64,000 bases of DNA from Brevipalpus yothersi (lineage: Eukaryota; Arthropoda; Arachnida; Trombidiformes; Tenuipalpidae), in the NCBI GenBank assembly GCA_003956705.1, contig QZCP01000130.1:1-64000 (forward strand). Reading direction: 5' to 3'. Positions 24,151 through 34,353 of this stretch are shown here, piece after piece (the stretch's first letter is position 1; each line of letters opens with the position of its first letter). The notes below the pieces were generated by a model. It searched no databases. It saw only the letters and a list, made by a program, of their open reading frames with translations, and was not told the DNA's origin. The translations under genes were made by a program, and so were the position numbers.

Positions 24151-26735
24151 ATCACTCGCTTTACCTCACTATTTGCTCATCATAAGAGTGTAAAGATTAC
24201 CATAGAGAAAAATAGAACATCTAAGATACAGCGTAAGAAAAAGTCGAGAAGTTTGCTCAGGAATGCTTAGATTTATAAACGAGTGTTTGCGCTCCCTGGA
24301 TGAACACTCGATCACACGGCCTTTGAAAATGGTTTCCTCATGATATATATATTTATATTTATATATATATATGAGAGAGAAAGAGAGCGAAAAAGAGGAA
24401 GAGAAAGAGAAAGTATGTGTGTGTGTGTATATAAGAGGTAAAGAGAATTTGCCTTTGGAAATAGATGCCTTATTCTTCCTTCCATCTTCTTTGAATGACC
24501 AAAAACATTGGAGTGAAGAGAAAAAGTAACCTTGTAAGATAAAGAACCCTTACAGTCTAGAGGAAAGAGAGATATGGTTCGAAGTAAACCTCAGCTTTCG
24601 ATAAGAGACCAATTTCAAGGAGGGTTCAGATTTTCAAAATGACCCAAGGAATCAGATTTCTCTCTATTCTCTTCTATCATCCACGTCTTGGGCTGTGATA
24701 ATGCTATGTATGTGAACAGAATTGGAGGTGGAAGTTATTTTCATTCACACCGAATACTCGTAAATAGAAAGAGAGGCGGATGCTGGACTGGAAAGATGGA
24801 AGAGGGCAGTCCATGAGATCAGGTAATAGATGACATAGAGTCAGTTGAAATCTGACTCATGGGACAGATCGAATAGAGGATCATGTTGAAGATGAGATAG
24901 ATGATAAATGTTCATTCAGAGAAATGAGAAGAGAGAAAAGTGTTATATATATTTCCTTCATCATTAAGCTAGACTTTTTTCATTTAACCTTCCCATTTTA
25001 TACATCAAGCAGGCAGAAAAAGATATAAATCAACAATAATACAACAAAATCGCTATAAAAAGTATCCAAAGCAGAAAATGGAAAAAGATAATCATTGTGA
25101 ATGTGTTACTCTCTGTTTGCCCCTAATCTTGCTTTTGTCTGATTAGAAGATCAAAAAATTACAACTGACCAATAATTTGTGCACTGAATCAGATTTTTGA
25201 ATCTAAAAAGTCCTTTCAAATGATTAGAAAAATCTTAGGCAAATCCCTTCCCTAAAGAGAGTTAAATACATCTACGATCTGGTGTCTTGGTAATAGAATT
25301 CTTTCTTCCACTTGAAGAATTAGTCTCAAGGTATCTTATTCATGCTCGAAACGAAAAAAAGAATGAGGCACAAGGCAAAAAGGAGGTGGAAAGGTATAGC
25401 ATTCCGTTTAGGTGTTCAGCAAGAAAAGGAAGCCCTCAAAAAAGAATGATGTTATTTTTCTTAAAAAGACTGATCAAAACGTTGGCCAGACAAAGTTTGT
25501 CTAATGATGCTTGAAAAGAAAAACCAACATGGAGGGCTCAAGAGGCAAAACTCGAATTCTTATTCTCATTGACTGGCTATCAAATCACTTCAAGCTCTTG
25601 AAGGATTCCCTCGAAAGACTACTTCATGGCGATACTCGTCGGGGGCAAGTTCTCATTGTAAAGTCAACATGATCGATTTGGCAGTTGAACAAAAAAAGGA
25701 TGTCCAATTGAGTGAAGCGAATAGAATCGTTCGAGAGTATCCGAGATTCTGATTCTGAAAGAGACAGCTAAGAAAGAAGAAAAAGATGCTATTTCCACTC
25801 TTTTCACTATCGATTATTTGGTACTGGACACAATCACAATATTATCTCATCAGAATAATAATTGGTAGATCAAAATATTGACTAATGAGTGGAGAGTAGA
25901 AAAATCGATCATCAATGATCACTGTGTGATATATAGTTCAAAGTTAATACAATTGTTCAATTGAAAATTTACTGAGAAAAAATAGAACTGGTATCCAGTT
26001 ACTGAGCCATTATACTGAAACAGATAATATGAAACATCTTCAGTGTGTTCATATTGAATCCTCTTGATTGTGAAAAAAGCATTACATAGTAACTTGACCT
26101 TTTTTTGATCATCTATTTTTACATGTATATTCCCACGTTTATATGAGATTTTGGTCAATTTTTGGCCTTAGAAGTAGAAGTGTTCATCTTTAGCTGATAG
26201 TACCTATCAAGCACACATGCCCATGAAAAAAATAGATTCGGGAGCATCATAAGGAAAGTTCATAGAAGTAGACAGAAATGATAATAATCTAAAAGTAAAC
26301 TGAGTAGTATAAAAGATGAAGAAGAAGAATTAAATGCTCTCGGGTGGGTGATAGTAGCATGTAATTGTATGATGGAACCTTTAAAACAGTATAAGCCTAA
26401 TTAATTAGAGTGTAATTATCAGGGAAAGGATGATTAAGCCAGTGATTGAGCTATACGTGGTCTGCCTGAAGATACGTATACAAGTCAGCAAAACTTGGTG
26501 GAACAGATCGAAAATTGTTGGTTCAAGATTTCCCCAAAATCTTGGTGTGGTTCACATCAGTACGCTTGCTTCTCTCCTAAAGTGAGCTTGGTTTTAGTCT
26601 GGAGAGCCGAAAACCTCATAATCACTTTTGCTTTTGTTGAGGCTTTTTTTTATTTCTCTTTGCGTAAGCATTCCTATTCTCAATGTCTGCGTGTGTTCCT
26701 CGTCTAGTATTCTTTATACAGTGTATTCTGGAAGA

Positions 26736-26865
<130 letters not shown>

Positions 26866-27349
26866 TTGATGTAAACTTTTCCTCTAAGCTGCCATAATGA
26901 TCATCACAACTTAGCAAAAAGGATCTAAAACTATGATATTATGGCGGAAAGAGATTGGGAAGTCTGAATCAAAACGAAGAGCTAGCATGAAATTAAAAGA
27001 ATCACTCAGCTTCCCAGGGAAACGATGCTTGTGTTACTGAAAGGAAAAAGAATCAACTCAGTTGGCAATCTCATGTGTGTAGAATTATTCACCGAATGGA
27101 TAAAGAGTAAAGCGCGAGATGTAGATTGAAAATGTTGAAAACATCCAAAGAAAAGAGAAGAAAAGAGAAGAGAAGAGAAGAGAGAGACTGAAAAACTTGA
27201 AGATTCTTCACACATAAAGTGAGTGAAACAGACAAATTGTGAGAATTGGCTTGTAAATGATGCAGAATAATTTGACGAACAAAGTAGCGAAGAGTTCTCT
27301 TGCACTCATTTGCAATTTAGAAATCTTTCTAGAGGAAACTGAGGCAGAG

Positions 27350-27351
<2 letters not shown>

Positions 27352-27384
<33 letters not shown>
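27352..27384 (+). repeat. (GA)n microsatellite
   Basis: About 33 bp of GA units, 120 bp left of the fold-back MITE. Confidence 0.92.
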
Positions 27385-27387
<3 letters not shown>

Positions 27388-27505
27388 TAAAAGAAAAAGA
27401 AGAAGAGAGAAGAGTGTGATCAAGTAAAGAGGTGAGAGAAGTGAGAACAGTTCATTCTGTACCTTATCGTTCTTTTCTTACCGCATCTCTGTTTTTCTCC
27501 TTCTA

Positions 27506-28117
27506 CCAAGGTAGGGGAAATTAATGTGAACACTTTTAGTCCTTTGGAAAAAAATGTAAATGTATGGGAATCGATTTCATCTCAAGCTTTTCAGATTGAT
27601 CATATGATGAAGCTTCTCAGGCAAAAATTTGGTCTTAGAATTCAAAGTAGTTCAGGAATAAGTCGAATATTTCGAAAATTATCCAATTTTTGGGATTTGG
27701 GACTTATGTTGGGTCTATGGACTTTTAACATAGGAGTTTTCATTCCTGTGAATAAGTTTTTTTCGTATAATATATCGTTCAATTTTTCGATTTCACAGTG
27801 GTCTATATCCTCTCTCTTGAATTCCTGATGATGTTCAGCCATGGTACTCCATGTAGGGAGAATTTTTTTTTCTCAACACCCACCTGACCTCGAAAAATCA
27901 GAAAAATTCGAAAATTTTAGTCCCAAAAATGAAAAATTCTATCAACAGCGGAATTTTCGATTTTCTCCCATGATATTCAAAATTTTGGGATCAAATTTTT
28001 TTTCCGTAAACTTCATCATTTTTTCCATCCAGAATGTTCTCATTGAAGACAATTACATGACATTATCATTTTTTTCTAGAGGATCAAAAGTGTTCACATA
28101 ACTTTCCCCTATCTTGG
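27506..28117. mobile_element. Fold-back MITE, 612 bp, TA target duplication
   Basis: The ends read CCAAGGTAGGGGAAA on the left and, reverse-complemented, CCAAGATAGGGGAAA on the right. 33 of the first 38 positions match, and both ends continue into TGTGAACACTTTT. TA dinucleotides flank both sides (27504-27505, 28118-28119). Similarity between the arms continues inward for about 200 bp per side with decreasing identity (for example ATGATGAAG near 27605 and its complement near 28010), so the element can fold into a long hairpin around a central spacer. It has no transposase. The apparent 100-residue frame at 27526-27828 is a by-product of the repeat. TA duplication points to the Tc1/mariner superfamily, but the ends differ from the mariner at 28901. 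Confidence 0.8.
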
Positions 28118-28724
28118 TATTGTATCAACTTCTTTTCATTAGCACATCATTCTCCTCTTACTCCGTGTAAAACAGCCTCTCTTTTCTCTCTCTGCGTCTC
28201 TCAAAATATTGTATCATTCAAAGCTTCAAAGCTGCCTAAATCAGCATAACTTGTGCAGCATCCGATCAAAAGGATCTCTTTCCTGAGGTTGATTTTCTAT
28301 GAGAGCTGATCACATGCAAAGTAGCTATCCTTATGGAAATAAGAGCTTTGTTCCTGGCAATCCTATTGGATTCGTTTGTATTCCACAGCAAATCTTCTCT
28401 CTCTCTCTCTCTCTCTTTACTATCCCCCTCCTACTCCTCCTCCTCCTCCTCCATTCTCATCTTCTTCTTTCCATCTTATTTCATGACTAATAGAGCTGAC
28501 TGTACGAGAGGGCGAGATAAAGAGAAATAAAGTAAGGAGAGAGAGAGAGAGAAAAACATTGAGATAGATGAAAAATGGGTCGGTTATCTTACAAGAGGAT
28601 AAAAATGATGGAAATGAGTTTCAAGATGATGACATCCTTGGATTCACTCTTTTGATATTTTTGAAGAAAATCGATTGAAAATGGTCTACTATTACTTCCA
28701 CGCCCTGTGAAGTATCTCCATTCT

Positions 28725-28757
<33 letters not shown>

Positions 28758-28900
28758 CTCTCTTCCTCTCTTCTTCCATTCTAATTACAAACTGGATAAT
28801 CATTGGGATGCATAGTGAGAGAAGCAAAGAATTCAGCAGCGCATCGAGACATGTCGATAAGGCTGTAACAAATATTCATTTGCTACACAGTGTTTAGCTA
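28118..28900. other. Spacer between fold-back MITE and mariner
   Basis: Holds short (TC)n (28397-28418), a CTC/TTC patch (28430-28460) and a (TTTC)n run (28732-28760). No gene is seen. Confidence 0.6.
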
Positions 28901-28935
28901 ACGGGTGAGTCAAAAGTAGTGGAACTGTTGACGAA
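28901..28935 (+). repeat. Left terminal inverted repeat of mariner
   Basis: Begins ACGGGTGAGTCAAAAGTAGT. Differs from the right end at 4 of 35 positions. The transposase is expected to bind here. Confidence 0.9.
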
Positions 28936-29034
28936 GAGGGATACCATGTGATCAAGGATTCTATTTCACAAAATGATCACTGATCATGAGTTACACATGA
29001 TTGAGCTTTGTTTACATGATATTTCCAATGTTTT

Positions 29035-30096
29035 ATGATGTTAGATAAAGAAAATAGATTGTGTTTAAGATCTTCGATCAAAAGGCTCATCGATCACGAA
29101 CCTGACATCACGGACTATGAAATTTATCAGGCCATGAAGAGAGAAGGTTTCGCGAAAACAACTATTTATCGTGCTATCCATAGGATCAGAGGTGGTGTAG
29201 GCATCAAAGATAAACCAAGATCTGGTAGACCTCGACTGATATTAAGCCCAAAAAAGAGAAGAATTGTTCGAATGGTCGAAAACAAGCTTGGACGAGGAAG
29301 TCGAACTGTGGCCCTAAAAGAACAGGTATCTCAGACCTCAGTGATAAGGATTCTGAAAGAAAAAGGTGTGACATACAGAAAGAGAGTGAAAGCACCAAAA
29401 TATTCTGACAAACAATTGAAAGAGATACCTGTGAAAGCTCGTCGACTATATCGATACAATCTGAAGCCCGATCACCTCATCGTTATGGATGACGAAAAGT
29501 ATTTCACATTTTCACATGCTGAGGATCCAAATAATTCTGGTTATTGGTCAAAAAATCATCATGAAGCTCCTAATAATGTTAAATTTAAGCAAAAAGAAAA
29601 GTATTCTAAAAAAGTTCTAGTATGGGTGGCCATTTCTACTCACGGTATATCTGAGCCATTTATTATTCGTCGTTCCTCAGTGTCTATGGATCAAATCAGC
29701 TACCTCACCGAATGTGTTCAAAAAAGGCTCCAAAGATTCATAAATAAGCATCATAATGATGGAAAATATATATTTTGGCCTGATCTAGCTTCTTGCCACT
29801 ACGCTAAGAGTGTTCGATCCTGGATGGACCAAAATAATATAAACTACGTACCGAAGGACAACAATCCACCGAATGTGCCACAGGCTAGACCAATCGAAAA
29901 TTTTTGGTCGATACTGTCCTCCAGAGTTTATGCCAATAATTGGGAGGCAAAATCAGTCAATGGACTCATCAGAAGGATCAATTTTGCTATTCGAAAGATC
30001 GATAAACCTCTGATCGAAAGGCTTATGAATAGCACTCGGGCCAGAGTCCGTTGTTTGTATGAACATGGACCTCTCTCAGAAAAACTCATCAACTAA
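29035..30096 (+). CDS. Mariner-type transposase, DD37E
   Basis: Intact 353-residue intronless frame from ATG 29035 (tandem ATG ATG) to TAA 30096. Cut-and-paste transposase that binds the terminal repeats and inserts the element at TA. N-terminal DNA-binding half: first helix-turn-helix (about 15-51), the linker motif GRPR (64-67), second helix-turn-helix (about 70-110). The catalytic domain has Asp153 in DDEKYF, Asp250 in WPDLASCH and Glu288 in ARPIENFW; the 37 residues between the last two define DD37E. The downstream FWSIL motif and a basic C-terminus fit IS630/Tc1/mariner transposases of about 340-360 residues. No stop, frameshift or missing catalytic residue was seen, so activity is plausible. 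DD37E lineages (e.g. ITmD37E) were first described in mosquitoes, a placement that a phylogeny would have to confirm. Confidence 0.95.
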   Translation: MMLDKENRLCLRSSIKRLIDHEPDITDYEIYQAMKREGFAKTTIYRAIHRIRGGVGIKDKPRSGRPRLILSPKKRRIVRMVENKLGRGSRTVALKEQVSQTSVIRILKEKGVTYRKRVKAPKYSDKQLKEIPVKARRLYRYNLKPDHLIVMDDEKYFTFSHAEDPNNSGYWSKNHHEAPNNVKFKQKEKYSKKVLVWVAISTHGISEPFIIRRSSVSMDQISYLTECVQKRLQRFINKHHNDGKYIFWPDLASCHYAKSVRSWMDQNNINYVPKDNNPPNVPQARPIENFWSILSSRVYANNWEAKSVNGLIRRINFAIRKIDKPLIERLMNSTRARVRCLYEHGPLSEKLIN

Positions 30097-30170
30097 TGTT
30101 CAAATAGTATCCCTCAATCATCACAAAAAGTCTGATCATGATGTGCTGTTTGGTTGAAAATATATTTCTA

Positions 30171-30205
30171 TTCGTACACAGTTCCACTAATTTCGACTCA
30201 CCCGT
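30171..30205 (-). repeat. Right terminal inverted repeat of mariner
   Basis: Reverse complement begins ACGGGTGAGTCGAAATTAGT, followed outside by the TA duplication at 30206-30207. Confidence 0.9.
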
Positions 30206-30317
30206 TAGCTTGCATATCGCGGAAACATTCGCATGCAAATTAGCCCTCTATTCATGTATATGTTTTGCTTTTGAGAGATTTTTCAACAATAAGTGATGAT
30301 AACTATCCAAGAAAGAT

Positions 30318-30319
<2 letters not shown>

Positions 30320-30388
<69 letters not shown>
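30320..30388 (+). repeat. (GA)n microsatellite
   Basis: 69 bp of perfect units, 115 bp right of the mariner end. Confidence 0.95.
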
Positions 30389-30393
<5 letters not shown>

Positions 30394-30772
30394 TGAAAAG
30401 TCTGTGGATTTCGACGCGGAAACGCCTTTAATCTGATCAAATGAGCCCGAGAATAGTTCAAGCTCTACTTTTCCCCATCCAAGTGAGCCCATCTAGATTT
30501 AAAACGCCAATTAAAGTGAGACAAAATTGTCTCTTTTTTTTTCTTTCGCTTGAATTGATGAGGCTAACCAATTTCTTGTATACTCGAATCGAAATACACT
30601 TACCTGATACTCTATTTTACAATCATGCTTCTTCCTACATGAATGAGGAGTACAGTTAAGTCATGAGAGTCAAGAGTTAGGTGACATCACTTTTTTCTCT
30701 CCCACCTCAAACACTTAGAACACAAAAGTTTTTTCTATCAGAAATTAAGGATCAAGAGAGTAAAATTGAGAA

Positions 30773-30775
<3 letters not shown>

Positions 30776-30811
<36 letters not shown>
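30776..30811 (+). repeat. (GA)n microsatellite
   Basis: About 36 bp of perfect units. Confidence 0.92.
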
Positions 30812-30813
<2 letters not shown>

Positions 30814-31259
30814 AAAAATGGATGACATACAGACTTTTCCCTGATGTGATCAACCTCTCACATGATTTAAATGTGAATTCTCTAAACACTAGACAGGTCT
30901 TGATCATAAACACTGATGGAAGAGGGGCTCATTTAATGAAGTATGATACACGAACAGTGGGGGAACATTTTTCAGAAAATTCTATATCAAGCTGAAACGA
31001 TGACCAACTCATTCTTTCAATGAACCGTAATCCATGTTTCAGTCAATACATACTAAATAAATCATATTAAACCAGATGAAGTGGTAATAAGAAAAATCCG
31101 TTCGTGAGATTGGTTCTTGGGCTCATTTTTTCTCTGATGATCAATGAAAAATCATGTGGGTCACCTCGACCTCATGTCATACACCTTATCACATTCAATG
31201 ATTAGATTGAGGATGTGAATTCATCCAAGTGTTAAATATACATGTAGTATGGCATAGCA

Positions 31260-31267
<8 letters not shown>

Positions 31268-31302
<35 letters not shown>
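31268..31302 (+). repeat. (GA)n microsatellite
   Basis: About 35 bp of perfect units. Confidence 0.92.
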
Positions 31303-31305
<3 letters not shown>

Positions 31306-34147
31306 GCAGGAGAATCATATCTGTGAAGAACCTGTATCAACAGATATTACACATCTGAAGCTTTTTACCTTTTCAAAACAGAGTGAAAAATATCGAAAAC
31401 GAAATGGAAAACATATAATTCTTGATATTCTTTTTTTACTGCTTCAAACATTATCATTTGAAGTTGTTTCAACCTCATTCGACTCATGAATACATTGAAT
31501 GAACACTCATTTCATCCATCTATTTGTATGCACTCACTTCAAGGCTGCTGTTCTTTGATGTTTTTTGGCTTATTCATACAGAAGTTGGCTGAAAAAAGGT
31601 CCATTTAAACGAATATCCAAACAGGCCATTCGGTAGGTCATATAAGCGTTACTACCTTACCGTCTATAACCGATGTGGTCATCTGAAACATCTCAATACT
31701 CACACACATTCATACATACACATACATACACATACACACGCGCGGCATGCATAGCTTGTAGACCTGCCAATGGGCCTTGCCAAGATTCTTTCCATACTAT
31801 TGAGAGATGGGCGAATATTCCATTCTGGCAAAGGCAATCTGGACCTCTGGTGAGGTGGATACAACATCATTCATATTTTTCTACTCTCTTTCTCTCTCTC
31901 TCTCTCTCTATCTATCTCTAGTATGTTAGATTTCATGATATCGATACGGAGATGAAGCGAAAGAAAAAGGAGACCCAATCAATTTTTCTACGATGTATTC
32001 TTCTCCCTTCGAATGCATCACCAGTCTTCCTCTTTCTTATTATTCTTCTTCTTCTTTTGAGATTCCCAAAGTGTGGCTATCATCATCTAGCCAGGGATAC
32101 CTTTTTCTTTTACTACTTCTACTTAAACTGCTCTCTTGCGGGGATGTTGATGATGATCAGATCCCAATTTGCCTAGCTGGATAGCTGCCTAGTAGATATA
32201 CATTCGTTCTATTTTCCATCGCCTCTTCCCATAATTCTATCTAGCTCCATTCAATCACTGAATGATAGTATAAGTTTAAATCTTTTTCATCTTGTACCAA
32301 TCTTGTCGCTAGATCAAAAAGTGAGGCCATGCACCAATCAAATAGTTATCAAACTATTCAGAATGTATCATGAAAAATAGATAAATTGATAAGAATAGAT
32401 GGTAGGAAAATAATAGAGAGGTGGAGATTTCAGGGTCAACAAAATAGCAGTTTGCAAAGTATTCGTTATGTTTCATACCATATTTCATGAGCGTTCTAGG
32501 TTGTATGAAATGCAAAGAATGAGAATAAACATGGAGCTCCTGGTGAACAATTTATCACATTTGCACACATTTCCATGGGAATAACGAATTTTCTACTGAT
32601 GGAATGTGTTTTGTTATTACTTCTATGAAAAACTGAGAATCTGACTATTCAGTAATTCAAACAAATGGATCCAAATCATATGATGATGGGTTCACACTGA
32701 TAACTATCATATGCACCAAGAAATTTTGATTTATATTCAGCGAAATAATTTCACTATACAACTGTTTTAGGGTGTGAGAAACTATAGATATATTTTTCCA
32801 AAAAGGTTGTGAGAGGAATAATTAGGTTTACATGGATAGAGTTAAAATTTTGAGTTATTCAGAGATCAAGTAACCCTTCATCTATCGGCTTTTGGTTTCA
32901 CATACAATGAAATTTGTGCTCAAATTGTTTTCTTTTTTACTGGTCAATGTGCACACTTCACTCGCTACGCTTGCTCGATGCTCGGTTCAATATTAATATC
33001 ATATTAATATTATAGAAAACTTTCAGAGAAAGAAATTAACTCTTCGGAAATTGAAAACAGAATCTCTCTCTTTCTTTCTTTGGTCATATTGTTTACCAAC
33101 AACCCAAATGAGCCTAACAATGTTCTCAAGCTCCGCCTAAATGACTGAATTTTTTTATAAGAATAATTATAAGAATAATAAAAGAAAAATAAGTTATAAG
33201 ACTATAAGAATAAATGAATATATGATATGACATATGATAAATGATTCTTCTAAGAACTGATCACCGTTCTCGTAGAAACTGATTCAAATTTTTGGATTTC
33301 TGTAAAGATTCATCATACTGTGATTCAGTGTTGTTATACTCCAGAAATTCTCATCATCATAAATCTAGCTTTTCTTGAATTCTCTCTGGAATACTCAGAT
33401 CGTTCATTCTTGACATTATTATTAATTTTGTTGTCAGTGTTTTGACTGCACTTCACTTGTGACTCTCGTGTCATCCTACTTCAATCACTGGTCAGCGTAT
33501 AATTGTTCTGATTGTTACGCAGAGAGTATATTGATACTTTGTTGCACGAATTGTTCACTTTTCTTGAAATCATTATCGTTGCCAATCCCCTTGAGATAGA
33601 CCACCTATTTTTACTGATTCAATGTCATTCACGTTTTCAATTAGGGACCGATTTCCATTATCCACTTCCACTCATTTTTTGTCCATTTTATCATCATCTC
33701 TCTTCTCTTCTATTCTCTCTTCAACCTAACTCTCTTTTATCAGAAACTGAATACTTTGATAAATTTTGTAACAGAAAGAAAGAGAGAAAATCCCATAGAG
33801 AACTGATCAAACTTCATCGTATATATTGGAAAATGATGAAACCATGAGAAGCATTTTTTTCTTCTCTGAGTCCGATATCCAATTGGTTTTGGACTCAATT
33901 CTCGGTTGTGATACAGAGGAACAGGAGATCGAATGGCACAGGAAGAGAGCTAGATGATGAAAACAGATTGAGAAGAATGAGAAATGAAACTGTATCGAAC
34001 CACTCTTCGAACAATGTCCAAAGTGTTTACATGTAACTGTTGCAAGGAAAAGTGGAGGAAGCAAAAGATGATCGCTCGCTGGTAGCTGCTAGTAAATCAT
34101 TTCATCTCATCCATTCTCAGCAGTTTGATCGCCTGAAGATGGGAAAC

Positions 34148-34148
<1 letters not shown>

Positions 34149-34184
<36 letters not shown>
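34149..34184 (+). repeat. (GA)n microsatellite, left arm of an opposed pair
   Basis: Complementary to the CT array starting about 100 bp downstream. Confidence 0.93.
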
Positions 34185-34185
<1 letters not shown>

Positions 34186-34285
34186 ATGGCAGAAAGTTTA
34201 GTGGGAAAAGTGAATACAATAAAGATTTTTGATTATCTACGATGTTCCCGCTCTTTTAACCACCATTATGATGAACATGGGATAT

Positions 34286-34286
<1 letters not shown>

Positions 34287-34350
<64 letters not shown>
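34287..34350 (+). repeat. (CT)n microsatellite, right arm of an opposed pair
   Basis: 64 bp of CT units. With the GA array at 34149 it can form a hairpin with a 102-bp loop. Confidence 0.95.

Positions 34351-34353
<3 letters not shown>

Larger units (their letters stand above)
28901..30205 (+). mobile_element. Complete Tc1/mariner element, DD37E type, 1305 bp
   Basis: The terminal inverted repeats begin ACGGGTGAGTC on both sides. Left 28901-28935 and the reverse complement of 30171-30205 agree at 31 of 35 positions. A TA duplication flanks the element (28899-28900 and 30206-30207). Size, TA target and a single central intronless gene are typical of mariner. The intact gene and well-preserved ends indicate a young insertion, possibly still mobile. 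Removing the element and one TA restores a target whose centre AGCTAGCT is a perfect palindrome. Confidence 0.95.

Noticed and set aside
27526..27828. 100-codon frame inside the fold-back element
   Set aside because: It lies in the inverted arm and spacer of a MITE, has no transposase motif, and the minus-strand frame overlapping it is equally open.
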